DNA of 64,000 nt from DATMER01 sp031390755 (GCA_031390755.1 JANMTS010000015.1:1-64000); one strand, 5' to 3'; shown: positions 1-7,596, numbered from the stretch's first letter. Notes: generated by a model not told the origin, from the sequence alone. Program-made: numbers and translations.

Positions 1-17
1 GGCTTCAAAGAAATACG

Positions 18-34
18 GCCGGCTGGAAGCCGGC
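18..34. repeat. Short GC-rich hairpin downstream of the YjdF-like gene
   Basis: A perfect 7-bp inverted repeat, GCCGGCT and AGCCGGC, is separated by a GGA loop. It lies just beyond the stop codon (47) of the minus-strand membrane-protein gene, so it could act as a weak terminator. No T-run follows. It may also be a copy of a common dispersed GC-rich hairpin; that cannot be tested from one copy. Confidence 0.4.
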
Positions 35-46
35 GCTCCCAGCGGT

Positions 47-694
47 TCAAGTCTCTCGAAGCGGCGTGCGACCAACCCGCTCGATCTGACGGTCCTGAAT
101 CCCCGAAAACAGCGTCAACGCCACGACCGATCCGATGAGCGCGAGAAACATGTCGGACTGAGTGTCCCAGGGATCGCCCTGGGTGCCGAGGAACTCGTCG
201 ACTCCCTGGCCGAGGGCGAGGGCGGCCCACCACTCCACCAGCTCATAGGTGGCGCTGATCGCGAGCACGATGCAGATGACGATGCCCGCCAGCATCTTCC
301 GGCCCCGCACGAACTGGCCTCGGAGGAGCACCTCCCGGGCGACGAGCGCGGGAACGAAGCCTTGGAAAAAGTGGCCGATCTTGTCGTAGGGATTTCGATC
401 GAGGCCAAGGATCTCTGCCATCTGAAATCCTAGCGGCACGCGGGCGTAGGTGTACGCGCCTCCGACCAGGAGGACGACCGCGTGAAGAAAGATGCAGACG
501 TACAAGAGGGTCGTGAGAGGAAACCGCTTGTAGGTGGCCCAGAGAATGGGCACGGCGATGACGATGGGAAAGATTTCCAGCATCCACGTCACGCGGTCGT
601 AGGGCTTGATCCCCGACCAGGCCAGGAGCCCAAGCAGCACGGCGAGGGTGAGCAGAAGGAGCTTCGAGCGGTCCTCCGATCGTTCTATCGCCAT
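47..694 (-). CDS. YjdF/DUF2238-like inner membrane protein
   Basis: The 215-residue product is a multi-pass membrane protein. Hydrophobic segments are visible near residues 11-28, 40-54, 62-82, 132-150 and 184-198. Conserved-looking pieces such as RNPYDKIGHFFQGF and ATYELVEWW match what is known of the DUF2238 (YjdF) family, whose biochemical function is unknown. The ATG at 694 overlaps the end of the upstream metallo-beta-lactamase-fold gene by 10 bp, which argues for this start and for translational coupling. It is the last gene of the ECF42-type sigma operon. Membership of the family is fairly sure; no function is inferred. Confidence 0.82.
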   Translation of the reverse strand: MAIERSEDRSKLLLLTLAVLLGLLAWSGIKPYDRVTWMLEIFPIVIAVPILWATYKRFPLTTLLYVCIFLHAVVLLVGGAYTYARVPLGFQMAEILGLDRNPYDKIGHFFQGFVPALVAREVLLRGQFVRGRKMLAGIVICIVLAISATYELVEWWAALALGQGVDEFLGTQGDPWDTQSDMFLALIGSVVALTLFSGIQDRQIERVGRTPLRET

Positions 695-1446
695 TGCAGC
701 TCCAGCGCCTCCCCATCCTCGGGAATCAAAAGTTGCAAGTCCTGAATCCGCGCCGCCCTCGCCTTCGCGCGGAGGCCCTGCCGCGAGACCTCGCCGTGGT
801 CGAGTGAATCCAGATGGATGGCCACGACCCGGCTTCCCGGCGCGGACTGACAGACCGCGATCGTCTGCTCGGCATCCATCACGATCGGGCCGTTTCCCTT
901 CCACATCGCTCCCGAGGAGTGGGTCACGATGACATCCGGACGGAATCTCTCGATCGTCTCGGACACCGGGCCGTACAGGATGGTGTCGCCGGTCCAGTAG
1001 ACCGTGGGTTCTCCTTGGGCCTGGAAGACGAAGCCCGAGACCTGGCCCATGTCTGCCAGCTCTTCCGGTCCGGTTCCGTGCTGACCGGGGGTTCGGGTGA
1101 TCGTAATGCCTTCCCAGGTGATCGAGTCGGACACCGGCGTCACGCTTGCGAAGCCGTGGTCTTGGATGACTTCCTCGTCTCCCGGCTGACAGAGCACGGG
1201 AAGGTCTTTCTGGAGGAGGCGCTGGGCCTCGGGGTCGTAGTGGTCCGAGTGCAGGTGCGAGACGATCAGCAGCTCGGCTCCGGCCATGACCTCCTCGGTC
1301 GAGCAGGAGAGATCCACGAGTGGATTCGGCGAGCGGTCCGCGAACGAGGGCCGCGAGTGCTTCGGTGCAAAGAAGGGGTCGAGCAGCAGCTCGCGTCCCG
1401 CATAGTGAAGGCGTTGCGTGGCGTTGCGGATGAGTCGGAGTCGCAT
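685..1446 (-). CDS. Metallo-beta-lactamase-fold hydrolase, UlaG-like
   Basis: This 253-residue soluble protein carries the metal-binding motif HLHSDHYD near residues 64-71, a later TGDT element and a C-terminal histidine, typical of the UlaG-like branch of the metallo-beta-lactamase fold. Such proteins usually bind two metal ions and hydrolyse lactones, phosphodiesters or similar esters. The substrate cannot be told from sequence. It lies in a tight minus-strand run after the DinB-like gene (21-bp gap) and overlaps the YjdF-like gene by 10 bp. No signal peptide is visible, so it should be cytoplasmic. Confidence 0.82.
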   Translation of the reverse strand: MRLRLIRNATQRLHYAGRELLLDPFFAPKHSRPSFADRSPNPLVDLSCSTEEVMAGAELLIVSHLHSDHYDPEAQRLLQKDLPVLCQPGDEEVIQDHGFASVTPVSDSITWEGITITRTPGQHGTGPEELADMGQVSGFVFQAQGEPTVYWTGDTILYGPVSETIERFRPDVIVTHSSGAMWKGNGPIVMDAEQTIAVCQSAPGSRVVAIHLDSLDHGEVSRQGLRAKARAARIQDLQLLIPEDGEALELQWR

Positions 1447-1467
1447 GGGTCGATGATTTCCGGGTCT

Positions 1468-2034
1468 TCAGGCGGCCTGCGCTTTGCGCGCTACGTTCTC
1501 GATGTGATGGAGATTGTGGAAGAGCGTGAAGAAGAGCATCTCGCGCACCGTGAGCTTTCCCAGGGCCGGATGCGGCAGCCTCAGACGATCCAGTTGCCAC
1601 TCCTGCCAGCGCGACGCGGCGGATGCGAGATTGCGGAAGACGGCATCCAGATCGACCATCAGCGAGGCCCGCTTCGCCTCGTTCATCTCCGCGGGCTCCA
1701 GCGGCGCGGGGCCGAAGCGGCCGGCTTTCTGTCCCGCGGCCAGACGCTCGTAGTACCGCTTTCGAAGACCCTCATAGGAGGCCGAGGCGCCCAGGCTGAG
1801 TCCGAAACGGACCGCTATAAGCGCCTTTGGCATGCCCAACGCCCGCGCCACCGGCCGGTTCGACTTGAGCAGGTGGCGGACGTTGTCGGCCGGTGACCAG
1901 GCCTCTCCAAACGGAGTGAAGAACTCGTGCGTGGGAAAGTCACTCCAGAAGGCCCGGCTGTTTTCTTGCAGCGCCCGCAGCTCGCGGACGATCTCGTCCC
2001 TGCCGGACGGTTCCTGAATGGTGATCGGTTGCAT
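1468..2034 (-). CDS. DinB-like (DUF664-type) four-helix protein
   Basis: The 188-residue product has a DinB/YfiT-type pattern. An early helix contains AWSPADNVRHLLKS and a late helix contains FHNLHHIENV, supplying histidines that form the metal site in this superfamily. Members include thiol-dependent transferases, but many are uncharacterised. The start at 2034 is preferred over an upstream in-frame ATG (2070) because AAGGAGAG lies just before it. The reading frame of the upstream YCII gene runs about 95 bp into this gene through a repeat-derived tail. Together with YCII and VOC genes it is a plausible target of the ECF42-type sigma factor. Confidence 0.75.
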   Translation of the reverse strand: MQPITIQEPSGRDEIVRELRALQENSRAFWSDFPTHEFFTPFGEAWSPADNVRHLLKSNRPVARALGMPKALIAVRFGLSLGASASYEGLRKRYYERLAAGQKAGRFGPAPLEPAEMNEAKRASLMVDLDAVFRNLASAASRWQEWQLDRLRLPHPALGKLTVREMLFFTLFHNLHHIENVARKAQAA

Positions 2035-2503
2035 GGTCTCTCCTTGGGTACGCCAGGAGAAGCATGCCACAAAGCCGGAGGCGGAGCGCCGGGCGAGAGG
2101 CTGGAATCAGACCTCCCCCTCTCTCACCGAGTGAGAGAGGGGGCCGGGGCGTGAGGATGGGATCAGCCGAGGATGGGATCAAATCGCGGACCGGCCGGAT
2201 CTCGATACTTCCCACCCGCGCCGGCGGGATCTTCGCCGCCAGCTGGATGGCTTCGTTCAAGTCCCGCGCCTCGAACAGATAGAAGCCCGCCAGCTGCTCC
2301 TTGGTCTCGGCGAAAGGACCATCGGTGAGCGACAGCCGGCCGTTCCGGACGCGCAGCGTGGTGGCCGTCTGCACGGACTGGAGCGCCTGGCCGGCCAGGA
2401 AATGGCCGCTCTCCCTCAGCTCGTCGCCGACCGCCATGCACTCGCTGTCCTGAATGGTCTCGATCTTCTCTTCTTCACCGTAGACGAGGCACAGATACTT
2501 CAT
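1940..2503 (-). CDS. YCII/DGPF-domain protein with a repeat-derived C-terminal extension
   Basis: Residues 1 to about 106 form a complete YCII-related domain, starting MKYLCLVYGEEE and containing LTDGPFAETKEQLAGFYLFE, the DGPF signature. DGPF proteins are the hallmark partners of ECF42 sigma factors, and one lies upstream here. Family members normally stop soon after the EIRPV strand, at about 105-120 residues. This frame continues for another 80 residues. The extra residues (LTPRPPLSLGERG and onward) are translated from the hairpin repeat at 2115-2182 and then from the next gene in a shifted frame, so the tail is unlikely to be functional. The enzymatic role of the domain is unproven. Confidence 0.75.
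   Translation of the reverse strand: MKYLCLVYGEEEKIETIQDSECMAVGDELRESGHFLAGQALQSVQTATTLRVRNGRLSLTDGPFAETKEQLAGFYLFEARDLNEAIQLAAKIPPARVGSIEIRPVRDLIPSSADPILTPRPPLSLGERGGGLIPASRPALRLRLCGMLLLAYPRRDHATDHHSGTVRQGRDRPRAAGAARKQPGLLE
2115..2182 (-). repeat. CCCTCTCC-type dispersed hairpin repeat, copy 1
   Basis: A perfect 13-bp inverted repeat occupies 2115-2127 and 2131-2143 with a 3-nt loop. It is followed by GGGGCGTGAGGATGGGATCA and a second, partial GGATGGGATCAA end. The same layout (CT-rich arm, G-rich arm, then GGATGGGATCAA) recurs near 56104, 58484 and 63072, with weaker copies at 13273 and 48387. This copy lies inside the YCII reading frame and supplies its odd tail. Confidence 0.75.
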
Positions 2504-2524
2504 GGCGACCTCCCAGGCCGGATC

Positions 2525-2950
2525 TCAGCTCTTCGGGCCTTCGGCGACGATCATCCAGGAGACGCCGAACTTGTCGGCCACCATGCCGAAGCTCGGGGAG
2601 AAGAATGTCGGGGTCAGCGGCGCCTGCACCTGCCCGCCGCCTTCCTGCAACGCGGCGAAGTACTGCCTGGCCGTGGCCTCGTCGGGTACGGTGATCGCCA
2701 GCGAGATGCCGGCGAAGTTGGGCTTCCCGGAACCCATTCCGTCGGCGGCCATGATCGTCGTGTCCCCGATCTTGAAGCTGGCATGCATGACGTTGTCCTC
2801 GGCGCCCGGAGGGCACATCTCCTTGGAGGGCGGCTCCGGACTGTCCTTGAAGCGCATGAGCGCGGTCACTTCGGCGCCGATGGCGTCGCGGTAGAAATTG
2901 ATCGCCTCTTCGCAGCGGCCTTCGAAGAACAGGTAGGGTTCGACGTACAT
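2525..2950 (-). CDS. VOC-superfamily protein, PhnB-like
   Basis: The 141-residue product begins MYVEPYLFFEGRCEEAINFY and contains paired beta-alpha-beta-beta modules of the vicinal oxygen chelate superfamily, of the PhnB-like type (VMHASFKIGDTTIMAAD, then DKFGVSWMIV near the C terminus). These are often annotated as glyoxalase or 3-demethylubiquinone methyltransferase-like, but most have no known substrate. The ATG at 2950 is chosen because GGAGAAGGAGATCTTC precedes it. A longer frame upstream has no such site. It sits between the sigma factor (109-bp gap) and the YCII gene (21-bp gap). VOC and YCII partners are typical of ECF42 loci. Confidence 0.85.
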   Translation of the reverse strand: MYVEPYLFFEGRCEEAINFYRDAIGAEVTALMRFKDSPEPPSKEMCPPGAEDNVMHASFKIGDTTIMAADGMGSGKPNFAGISLAITVPDEATARQYFAALQEGGGQVQAPLTPTFFSPSFGMVADKFGVSWMIVAEGPKS

Positions 2951-3059
2951 GAAGATCTCCTTCTCCAAGAGTGGTTTGTCGTTGACGGGGTGCGGTTTGA
3001 CTCGCTCCACTCTGTTGTCGCGCGAGGCGCCGGGAAATCGACAGCCTCTTCCAACTTCG

Positions 3060-4319
3060 TCAAGATTCTTTCGGCAGCTCGGCCAGTCGCCTCTCGAGGA
3101 ACCGCCGCTCGGGCTCCTGTTTCGTGAGACCGAAGGCCCGCACGTAGGATTCCCGGGCCGCTGCCGTCTGGCCCAGCTGCCGGCACAGATCGGCCCGGAC
3201 CGCATGCGCCAGGTGGTAGTCCGCCAGCTCGCCCCTCTCCAGGATGGCGTCGACGAGGGCGAGCCCCGCCTCGGCGCCATCGCGCATCGACACGGCCACG
3301 GCCCGGTTCAAGTCGATCACGGGCGATGGGGTCGCCTGCGCGAGCACATCGTAGAGACCCACGATCTGATCCCAGTCCGTGTCCGCCGCGGTGGAAGCCT
3401 CGGCATGCACCGCCGCGATGGCGGCCTGGACCGTGTACGCGCCAATCTGCCTCGCCGAGAACGCCTGCCGCACCAGGGCGCTCCCCTCCGCGATCAGCTC
3501 GCGGTTCCAGAGCGAGCGATCCTGGTCCTCGAGCCGGATCAGATCGCCGGACGGCGACGTGCGCGCCGTCCGCCGGGATTCATGAAGCAGCATCAGGGCC
3601 AATAACCCCTGAACCTCGGCCTCCGGCAGTCGTCCGAGCGGCAGCAGGCCGAGCAGCAGCCGCCCGAGCCGGATCGCCTCGTCGGCCAGATCGTGCCGGA
3701 TCAGCGATTCACCCAGAGAGGCCGAATAGCCTTCGTTGAACACGAGGTAGATGACCCGCAGCACGCTGTCCAGCCGGTCGGGCAGCTCGGCCATGGGAGG
3801 CACTTCATAAGGAATGCGAGCGTCGCGAATCTTCCCTTTGGCGCGCACGATGCGCTGGGCCAGCGTGGGAGGCGGGGTGAGGAACGCACGGGCGATCTCC
3901 TCGGTCGTGAGCCCGCAGACCTCGCGAAGCGTGAGAGCCACCTGGGCGTCCGGAGCCAGGGCCGGGTGGCAGCAGGTGAAGATGAGCCGCAGCCGGTCGT
4001 CCTCGACGCTCTCCCCCTCCCAGACCTCGGGATCGACCGAAGCGACCTCCGAGCCCTCGTCGAGAGCGTCGAACCGGGACTGCCGGCGGATGCGGTCGAT
4101 CCCCCGGAACCGCCCTGCCGACACCAGCCAAGCCCGGGGATTCGAGGGAACCCCATCGCGAGGCCACGTCTCCAGAGCCGACCGGAACGCGTCATGAAGC
4201 GCCTCTTCGGCCAGGTCGAAGCCGCCGAGCAGCCGGATCAGCGTCGCGAAGACGCGCCGCGACTCCTCGCGGTAGAGGGTGTCGACCAGCTTGCGAATGG
4301 AATCGGCTGATTCGGCCAA
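3060..4319 (-). CDS. ECF42-type RNA polymerase sigma factor with long C-terminal extension (DUF6596)
   Basis: This 419-residue protein has an ECF region 2 at about residues 10-80 (FDLAEEALHDAFRSALETWP, then RAWLVSAGRFRGIDRIRRQ) and a region 4 at about 110-165 (LTLREVCGLTTEEIARAF). A helical extension of about 240 residues follows, rich in leucine and arginine, with TPR-like hairpins near the C terminus. That architecture plus the downstream YCII/DGPF gene identifies the ECF42 group. No anti-sigma gene is seen; in ECF42 the extension is thought to control activity. It heads a six-gene minus-strand operon. Its first third is duplicated in broken form at 6195-6640. Confidence 0.9.
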   Translation of the reverse strand: MAESADSIRKLVDTLYREESRRVFATLIRLLGGFDLAEEALHDAFRSALETWPRDGVPSNPRAWLVSAGRFRGIDRIRRQSRFDALDEGSEVASVDPEVWEGESVEDDRLRLIFTCCHPALAPDAQVALTLREVCGLTTEEIARAFLTPPPTLAQRIVRAKGKIRDARIPYEVPPMAELPDRLDSVLRVIYLVFNEGYSASLGESLIRHDLADEAIRLGRLLLGLLPLGRLPEAEVQGLLALMLLHESRRTARTSPSGDLIRLEDQDRSLWNRELIAEGSALVRQAFSARQIGAYTVQAAIAAVHAEASTAADTDWDQIVGLYDVLAQATPSPVIDLNRAVAVSMRDGAEAGLALVDAILERGELADYHLAHAVRADLCRQLGQTAAARESYVRAFGLTKQEPERRFLERRLAELPKES

Positions 4320-4349
4320 CAGGGATACCCTTCTGCCTCACAGGCCTGC

Positions 4350-4375
4350 TCGACGCACCGGCGGGAAGTCCGACA
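4350..4375 (-). promoter_or_regulatory. Candidate ECF42-type promoter for the sigma operon
   Basis: On the minus strand TGTCGG (4375-4370) is followed after 14 nt by CGTCGA (4355-4350), about 30 nt before the sigma start codon. The ECF42 promoter described for other bacteria has TGTCGA at -35 and a CGA/TC-type -10, so this would fit autoregulation. The GTGTCGGA part is also kept in the duplicated upstream region near 6815. Assignment rests on motif resemblance only. Confidence 0.4.
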
Positions 4376-4381
4376 CGCCGC

Positions 4382-4399
4382 GGCGGACAATTATCCGCC
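4382..4399. promoter_or_regulatory. 18-bp near-perfect palindrome between divergent operons
   Basis: GGCGGACAATTATCCGCC is a palindrome of two adjoining 9-bp arms with one mismatched pair. It lies between the ECF42-type sigma gene (minus) and the XRE/ImmA gene (plus). An identical 18-bp copy occurs at 6826-6843 in the duplicated upstream region, so it has been retained. It is a reasonable operator for the XRE-domain protein or another regulator; which protein binds is unknown. Confidence 0.45.
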
Positions 4400-4495
4400 C
4401 CGACGACTCGGACGATAGCAAAGGGTCGCGGCTCGGCGCAACGCGGGGCGCGGCCAATCAACCGGCCTTCGGGCCCGGAAGGGGCCTTCCACTGG

Positions 4496-4501
4496 TAGAA
4501 T
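4496..4501 (+). promoter_or_regulatory. -10-like hexamer for the XRE/ImmA gene, leaderless layout
   Basis: TAGAAT ends only 6 nt before the ATG at 4508, which would place the transcript start at or next to the start codon. No Shine-Dalgarno sequence fits in that space. No good -35 hexamer is visible 17 bp upstream, so this is tentative. Confidence 0.35.
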
Positions 4502-4507
4502 GTCCCC

Positions 4508-5692
4508 ATGAGCGAGCCCGTTTCAGGTATCAACCCCCGGATGCTGATCTGGGCTCGGGAGAGCGCCGGCTACACGCCCGCGGAGGTGGCAGCCGCGTTC
4601 AAGAAAGATCCCCGGGTCATCGAACGCTGGGAGCAGGGCGAAGCGGCGCCAACCTACGTTCAACTGGAGACGCTCGCCTACAAGCTCTTCAAGCGTCCCC
4701 TCGCGCTCTTCTTCTTTCCGGAGCCGCCGCCGGAGTCGGATCCCCGCCAGGAGTTCCGGACCCTCCCTGAAACGGAGATCGACGAGCTTGAGGCCGACAC
4801 GCGGCACAAGGTTCGCGAGGCGCTCGCCTCTCAGATTGCGCTCGCGGAGCTCACGGGCGGTCAGAATCCTGTGACACCAAGGCTCCTGCGCGATGTCCCT
4901 CTTGCGGTGCCCGCTGATTCGCAGAAGGTGGCGAACCAGGTACGCCGGTATCTCGGTATCGGCCTTGACGAGCAGATCGGCTGGGGCCGTAAGGACGAAG
5001 CGCTCAAATCCTGGCGGGCTGCGGTCGAAGAGGCCGGCGTCTTCGTCTTCAAGGACTCCTTCCGACAGAAGGACGTATCAGGCTTCTCGCTCTATCACGC
5101 GGAGTTCCCGCTCATTGTCATCAACAACAGCACGACGGCCTCCCGTCAGATCTTCACGCTGTTCCATGAGCTGGCGCACCTCCTGCTGCATGAGAGCGGG
5201 GTCACGAAGAAGGACGATCGCTTCATCGAAGAGCTTTCCGGAGAGGCGTACCGGGTCGAGACCTTCTGCAACCGTTTCGCCGCGGATTTTCTCGTCCCCC
5301 AGGCGGACATGGCCGAGCAGGTAAAGCGCCTCGGCCTCGATCTTCGCGCCGTCGAAACCCTGGCGGATCGCTACAGCGTCAGCCGGGAGGTCGTGCTCCG
5401 GCGAATGCTCGACATGAAGCTCATCAACGCCGATCGTTATCGCAAGCAGGCCGCCGAGTGGGGAGATGAATTCGAGGCCACGTCCGCCACGCGGAAGGGA
5501 TCTGGCGGCGGAAACTATTACAGCACCCAGGCCACGTATCTGAGTGAGCGGTATGCGAGCCTCGCGTTCTCCAGCTACTACCGCGGCGCCATTACACCGG
5601 AGACCCTCGCGGGGTATCTGAACGTCAAGGTGAAAAGCCTGCCCGGCTTGGAGCAGGCCGTCCTGCAACGGGCTGCGAAGCAGGTCGCATGA
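4508..5692 (+). CDS. XRE-family HTH protein with ImmA/IrrE-type peptidase domain (antitoxin-like)
   Basis: The 394-residue product has an N-terminal XRE helix-turn-helix at about residues 10-65 (YTPAEVAAAFKKDPRVIERW) and a COG2856 ImmA/IrrE zinc-peptidase domain centred on FHELAHLLLHE, with metal ligands H220 and H224 and the catalytic E221. The family cleaves or senses partner proteins to relieve repression in mobile elements and stress loci. The last 4 bases overlap the DUF4411 gene (ATGA), a classic coupled pair. It is flanked on both sides by copies of the neighbouring sigma-gene 5' region, suggesting acquisition. The promoter looks leaderless. The pair is likely a toxin-antitoxin module with this gene as antitoxin/regulator. 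Confidence 0.88.
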   Translation: MSEPVSGINPRMLIWARESAGYTPAEVAAAFKKDPRVIERWEQGEAAPTYVQLETLAYKLFKRPLALFFFPEPPPESDPRQEFRTLPETEIDELEADTRHKVREALASQIALAELTGGQNPVTPRLLRDVPLAVPADSQKVANQVRRYLGIGLDEQIGWGRKDEALKSWRAAVEEAGVFVFKDSFRQKDVSGFSLYHAEFPLIVINNSTTASRQIFTLFHELAHLLLHESGVTKKDDRFIEELSGEAYRVETFCNRFAADFLVPQADMAEQVKRLGLDLRAVETLADRYSVSREVVLRRMLDMKLINADRYRKQAAEWGDEFEATSATRKGSGGGNYYSTQATYLSERYASLAFSSYYRGAITPETLAGYLNVKVKSLPGLEQAVLQRAAKQVA

Positions 5693-6159
5693 TCTACGTC
5701 TTCGACACGAACAGCGTTCGGGTTCTCGGCAACTACTATCCGGAGAGGTTTCCCACCTTCTGGGAACGCTTCAACGAGGCCGTGGACCAGGGCTCAGTCG
5801 TGTCTGTGCGCGAAGTTCTCAACGAGCTCGAAACCCTGGTGACTCAGGACTGGCTGGCCAAGTGGATCGCGGGCCGCCGATCGATGTTCGTCGTGCCTGG
5901 CTCGGAGGAGACGGCCTTTGTCGCCGAGATCTTCCAGGTGCCGCACTTCAGGTCCCTCGTAGGAGGAGCCCAGCAGTTGAAGGGGCAGCCTGTGGCGGAT
6001 CCATTCCTCATCGCCTGCGCCAAGGCGAGAGGCGGAACAGTCGTCACCGAAGAGGCCAGGAAGAAGAACGCTGCCAAGATCCCCAACGTTTGCGAGCACT
6101 TCAGCGTCTCTTGCTCCAACGTCGAAGGCTTTCTGACGGCCAACAACTGGAAGTTCTGA
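5689..6159 (+). CDS. DUF4411 PIN-like protein, probable toxin
   Basis: This 156-residue protein starts MIYVFDTNSVRVLGNYYPE. The DTNS motif with D6 is the first acidic residue of a PIN-like nuclease site. A second acidic patch lies in VREVLNELETL and a later one in VADPFLIACAKA, followed by TVVTEEA. This is the DUF4411 pattern, repeatedly found directly after an XRE-ImmA gene. The start overlaps that gene by 4 bp. By analogy with VapC it would be a ribonuclease toxin; that activity is inferred, not shown. Confidence 0.85.
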   Translation: MIYVFDTNSVRVLGNYYPERFPTFWERFNEAVDQGSVVSVREVLNELETLVTQDWLAKWIAGRRSMFVVPGSEETAFVAEIFQVPHFRSLVGGAQQLKGQPVADPFLIACAKARGGTVVTEEARKKNAAKIPNVCEHFSVSCSNVEGFLTANNWKF

Positions 6160-6194
6160 GACCCAACAGTCCTATCCGCGCCGATCTTTCCCTT

Positions 6195-6640
6195 GGGGGA
6201 GGCGGAGTGAGAAATGCGCGGGCTATCTCTCGTCGGTCGTGAGCCGCAGACCTCGCGAAGCGTGAGAGCGTCCGGAGCCAGGGCCGGATGGCAGCACGTG
6301 AAGATGAGCCGCAGCCGGCCTCCTCGACGCTCTCCCTCTCCCAGACCTCGAGATCAACTGAAGAGATTCGCCTCCGCCTCTTCGTCGAGGGTATCGAACC
6401 GGGCTTGCCGGCGGATGCGGTCGATCCCTCGGAACCGCCCTGCCGAAACCAGCCACGCCCTTGGATTCGAGGGAACTCCATCGCGGGGCCAGGTCTCCAG
6501 AGCGGACCGGAACGCGTCATGAAGCGCCTCTTCGGCCAGGTCGAAGCCGCCGAGAAGCCGGATCAGCGTCGCGAAGACGCGGCGGGACTCCTCGCGATAG
6601 ATGACGTTGACCAGCTCTCGAACGTGCTCAGTAGTTTCTC
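6195..6640 (-). pseudogene. Broken duplicate of the ECF42-type sigma gene 5' part
   Basis: The segment is clearly similar to 3880-4319 in the same orientation. Stretches such as GAGCCGCAGACCTCGCGAAG and CGGACCGGAACGCGTCATGA align almost base for base with the intact sigma gene. Small deletions break the frame, including loss of the CACCTGGGC codons. Only about the first 145 codons are represented, and the start-codon end is replaced by unrelated DNA at 6640-6765. With the matching upstream region at 6766-6900, this makes a direct repeat on either side of the XRE/DUF4411 pair. Confidence 0.85.
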
Positions 6641-6651
6641 TGAAAAAACTC

Positions 6652-6712
6652 GTACTTATGGGTAGCGGGAGTCAGTACTTACGGGTAGCGAAAGTCAGGC
6701 GCTACAGATCCC
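6652..6712. repeat. Two 23-bp tandem units plus an inverted partial unit
   Basis: Units at 6652-6674 and 6675-6697 share GTACTTA.GGGTAGCG..AGTCA with three differences. They are followed by GGCGCTACAGATCCC, in which CGCTAC mirrors GTAGCG. This mixed-orientation short-period layout resembles the longer arrays at 12980 and 35916. It sits in the DNA that interrupts the duplicated sigma upstream region. Confidence 0.5.
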
Positions 6713-6765
6713 GTTTTATGGCTCAGGGTCGCGGCTGAAAGCCGTCGGTGTACGACTTTGACCAA

Positions 6766-6900
6766 CAGGGATGCCCTCTGCCTCTCAGGCCAATCGGGCG
6801 CGTCGGCGAGAATCCGACACGCCGCGGCGGACAATTATCCGCCCCGACGACTCGGACGATAACAAAGGGTCGCGGCTCGGGGCAACGCGGGCGAGCGTCC
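6766..6900. repeat. Second copy of the sigma-operon upstream region
   Basis: From CCAACAGGGATGCCCTCTGC to CAACGCGGGCG this matches 4314-4453 closely, including the 18-bp palindrome (6826-6843) and the GTGTCGGA promoter-like box. It is separated from the broken sigma copy by about 125 bp of unrelated sequence. No gene is seen in it. Confidence 0.8.
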
Positions 6901-6957
6901 TCCCCGCGCTTCCCTACTTTCGCGAGGCCATACTATGCTCAAGACAAGGAGGGCCGC

Positions 6958-7077
6958 ATGTTCGTCAGCACGCTAACGTCGAGGGGTCGGATCACTCTTC
7001 CCAGAGCCTTCGTTAAGATCACCATATTTTTTTCAGCGACGGAAATTTGCCTCTGCGATTGCAGCCACTTTATCTAG
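6958..7077 (+). pseudogene. Truncated SpoVT/AbrB-type antitoxin gene
   Basis: An ATG preceded by AAGGAGG (6946-6952) opens a frame reading MFVSTLTSRGRITLPRA, the N-terminal strand of AbrB/MazE-type swapped-hairpin DNA-binding domains. After residue 17 the sequence loses all resemblance, base composition turns AT-rich, and the frame ends at 7077 inside the 3' end of an opposing gene. A normal protein would have about 75-90 residues. The rest has been lost or displaced by inserted DNA. A possible C-terminal half lies at 9422-9601. Confidence 0.7.
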
Positions 7078-7380
7078 CCCCACCTTAACCTTTTCGCAGC
7101 ACTCATCCCAAAGATCCTCGACTGCTTCTTTATTCGCCTTCATTCTCTCGCACCGCGCCAAAAGCGAATCGCTTTCAACTTGCAACTCAGCGATTTTGGC
7201 TGAAAGCAACTGTTTCTCTTCCTCTAGCTGAGAGACTCTTCGGGTCAATCGCTTGACTTCCTCGTCGTTATTTACATGAACTTCGCAAGCTGACTTCCAG
7301 CGCCTCGCATCACTAATTAAACGCTCCAAACCCTGCGGAGTAGGTGGATATCCAGCAACTTTAAGCCGTGTTTCCCACAT
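7033..7380 (-). CDS. Small coiled-coil protein in AT-rich DNA, function unknown
   Basis: The 115-residue product (from the ATG at 7380, placed 8 nt after GGAG) reads WETRLKVAGYPPTPQGLERL at the N terminus. A long heptad-rich coiled coil follows at about residues 40-85 (EEVKRLTRRVSQLEEEKQLL). It has four cysteines and no membrane segment. An upstream GTG/ATG pair (7389/7386) is possible but sits too close to the ribosome-binding site. Base composition is clearly AT-richer than all neighbours, so recent transfer is likely. The 3' end abuts the truncated AbrB gene. No family is recognised. Confidence 0.65.
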   Translation of the reverse strand: MWETRLKVAGYPPTPQGLERLISDARRWKSACEVHVNNDEEVKRLTRRVSQLEEEKQLLSAKIAELQVESDSLLARCERMKANKEAVEDLWDECCEKVKVGLDKVAAIAEANFRR

Positions 7381-7596
7381 CTGCATCACTCCTCTCTTTA
7401 AGCCAAGGCCAATCTAACGTAGGACTCCTCTAAATCCCCTCGCGTATAGCGTATAGTCAACCCGACTGGTTCGACCTATTGGTACTTGTCTCCCTTCGTC
7501 CGGCTTCGCTTCGTGGGCATAAGCCCGCCCGATCAGTGGAATCCTCTCTTCGTATGCAGAAGTGACAACCCAGGGCCTCACTTCAATCAGTGCCGC
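7381..7596. other. AT-richer intergenic stretch, no confident gene
   Basis: The minus strand keeps a frame of about 60 codons open (IPLIGRAYAHEAKPDEGRQV is part of it) but has no convincing start codon or ribosome-binding site and matches nothing recognised. It lies where the partner of the UPF0175 gene would be expected. It may be a remnant, or chance. Confidence 0.25.
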
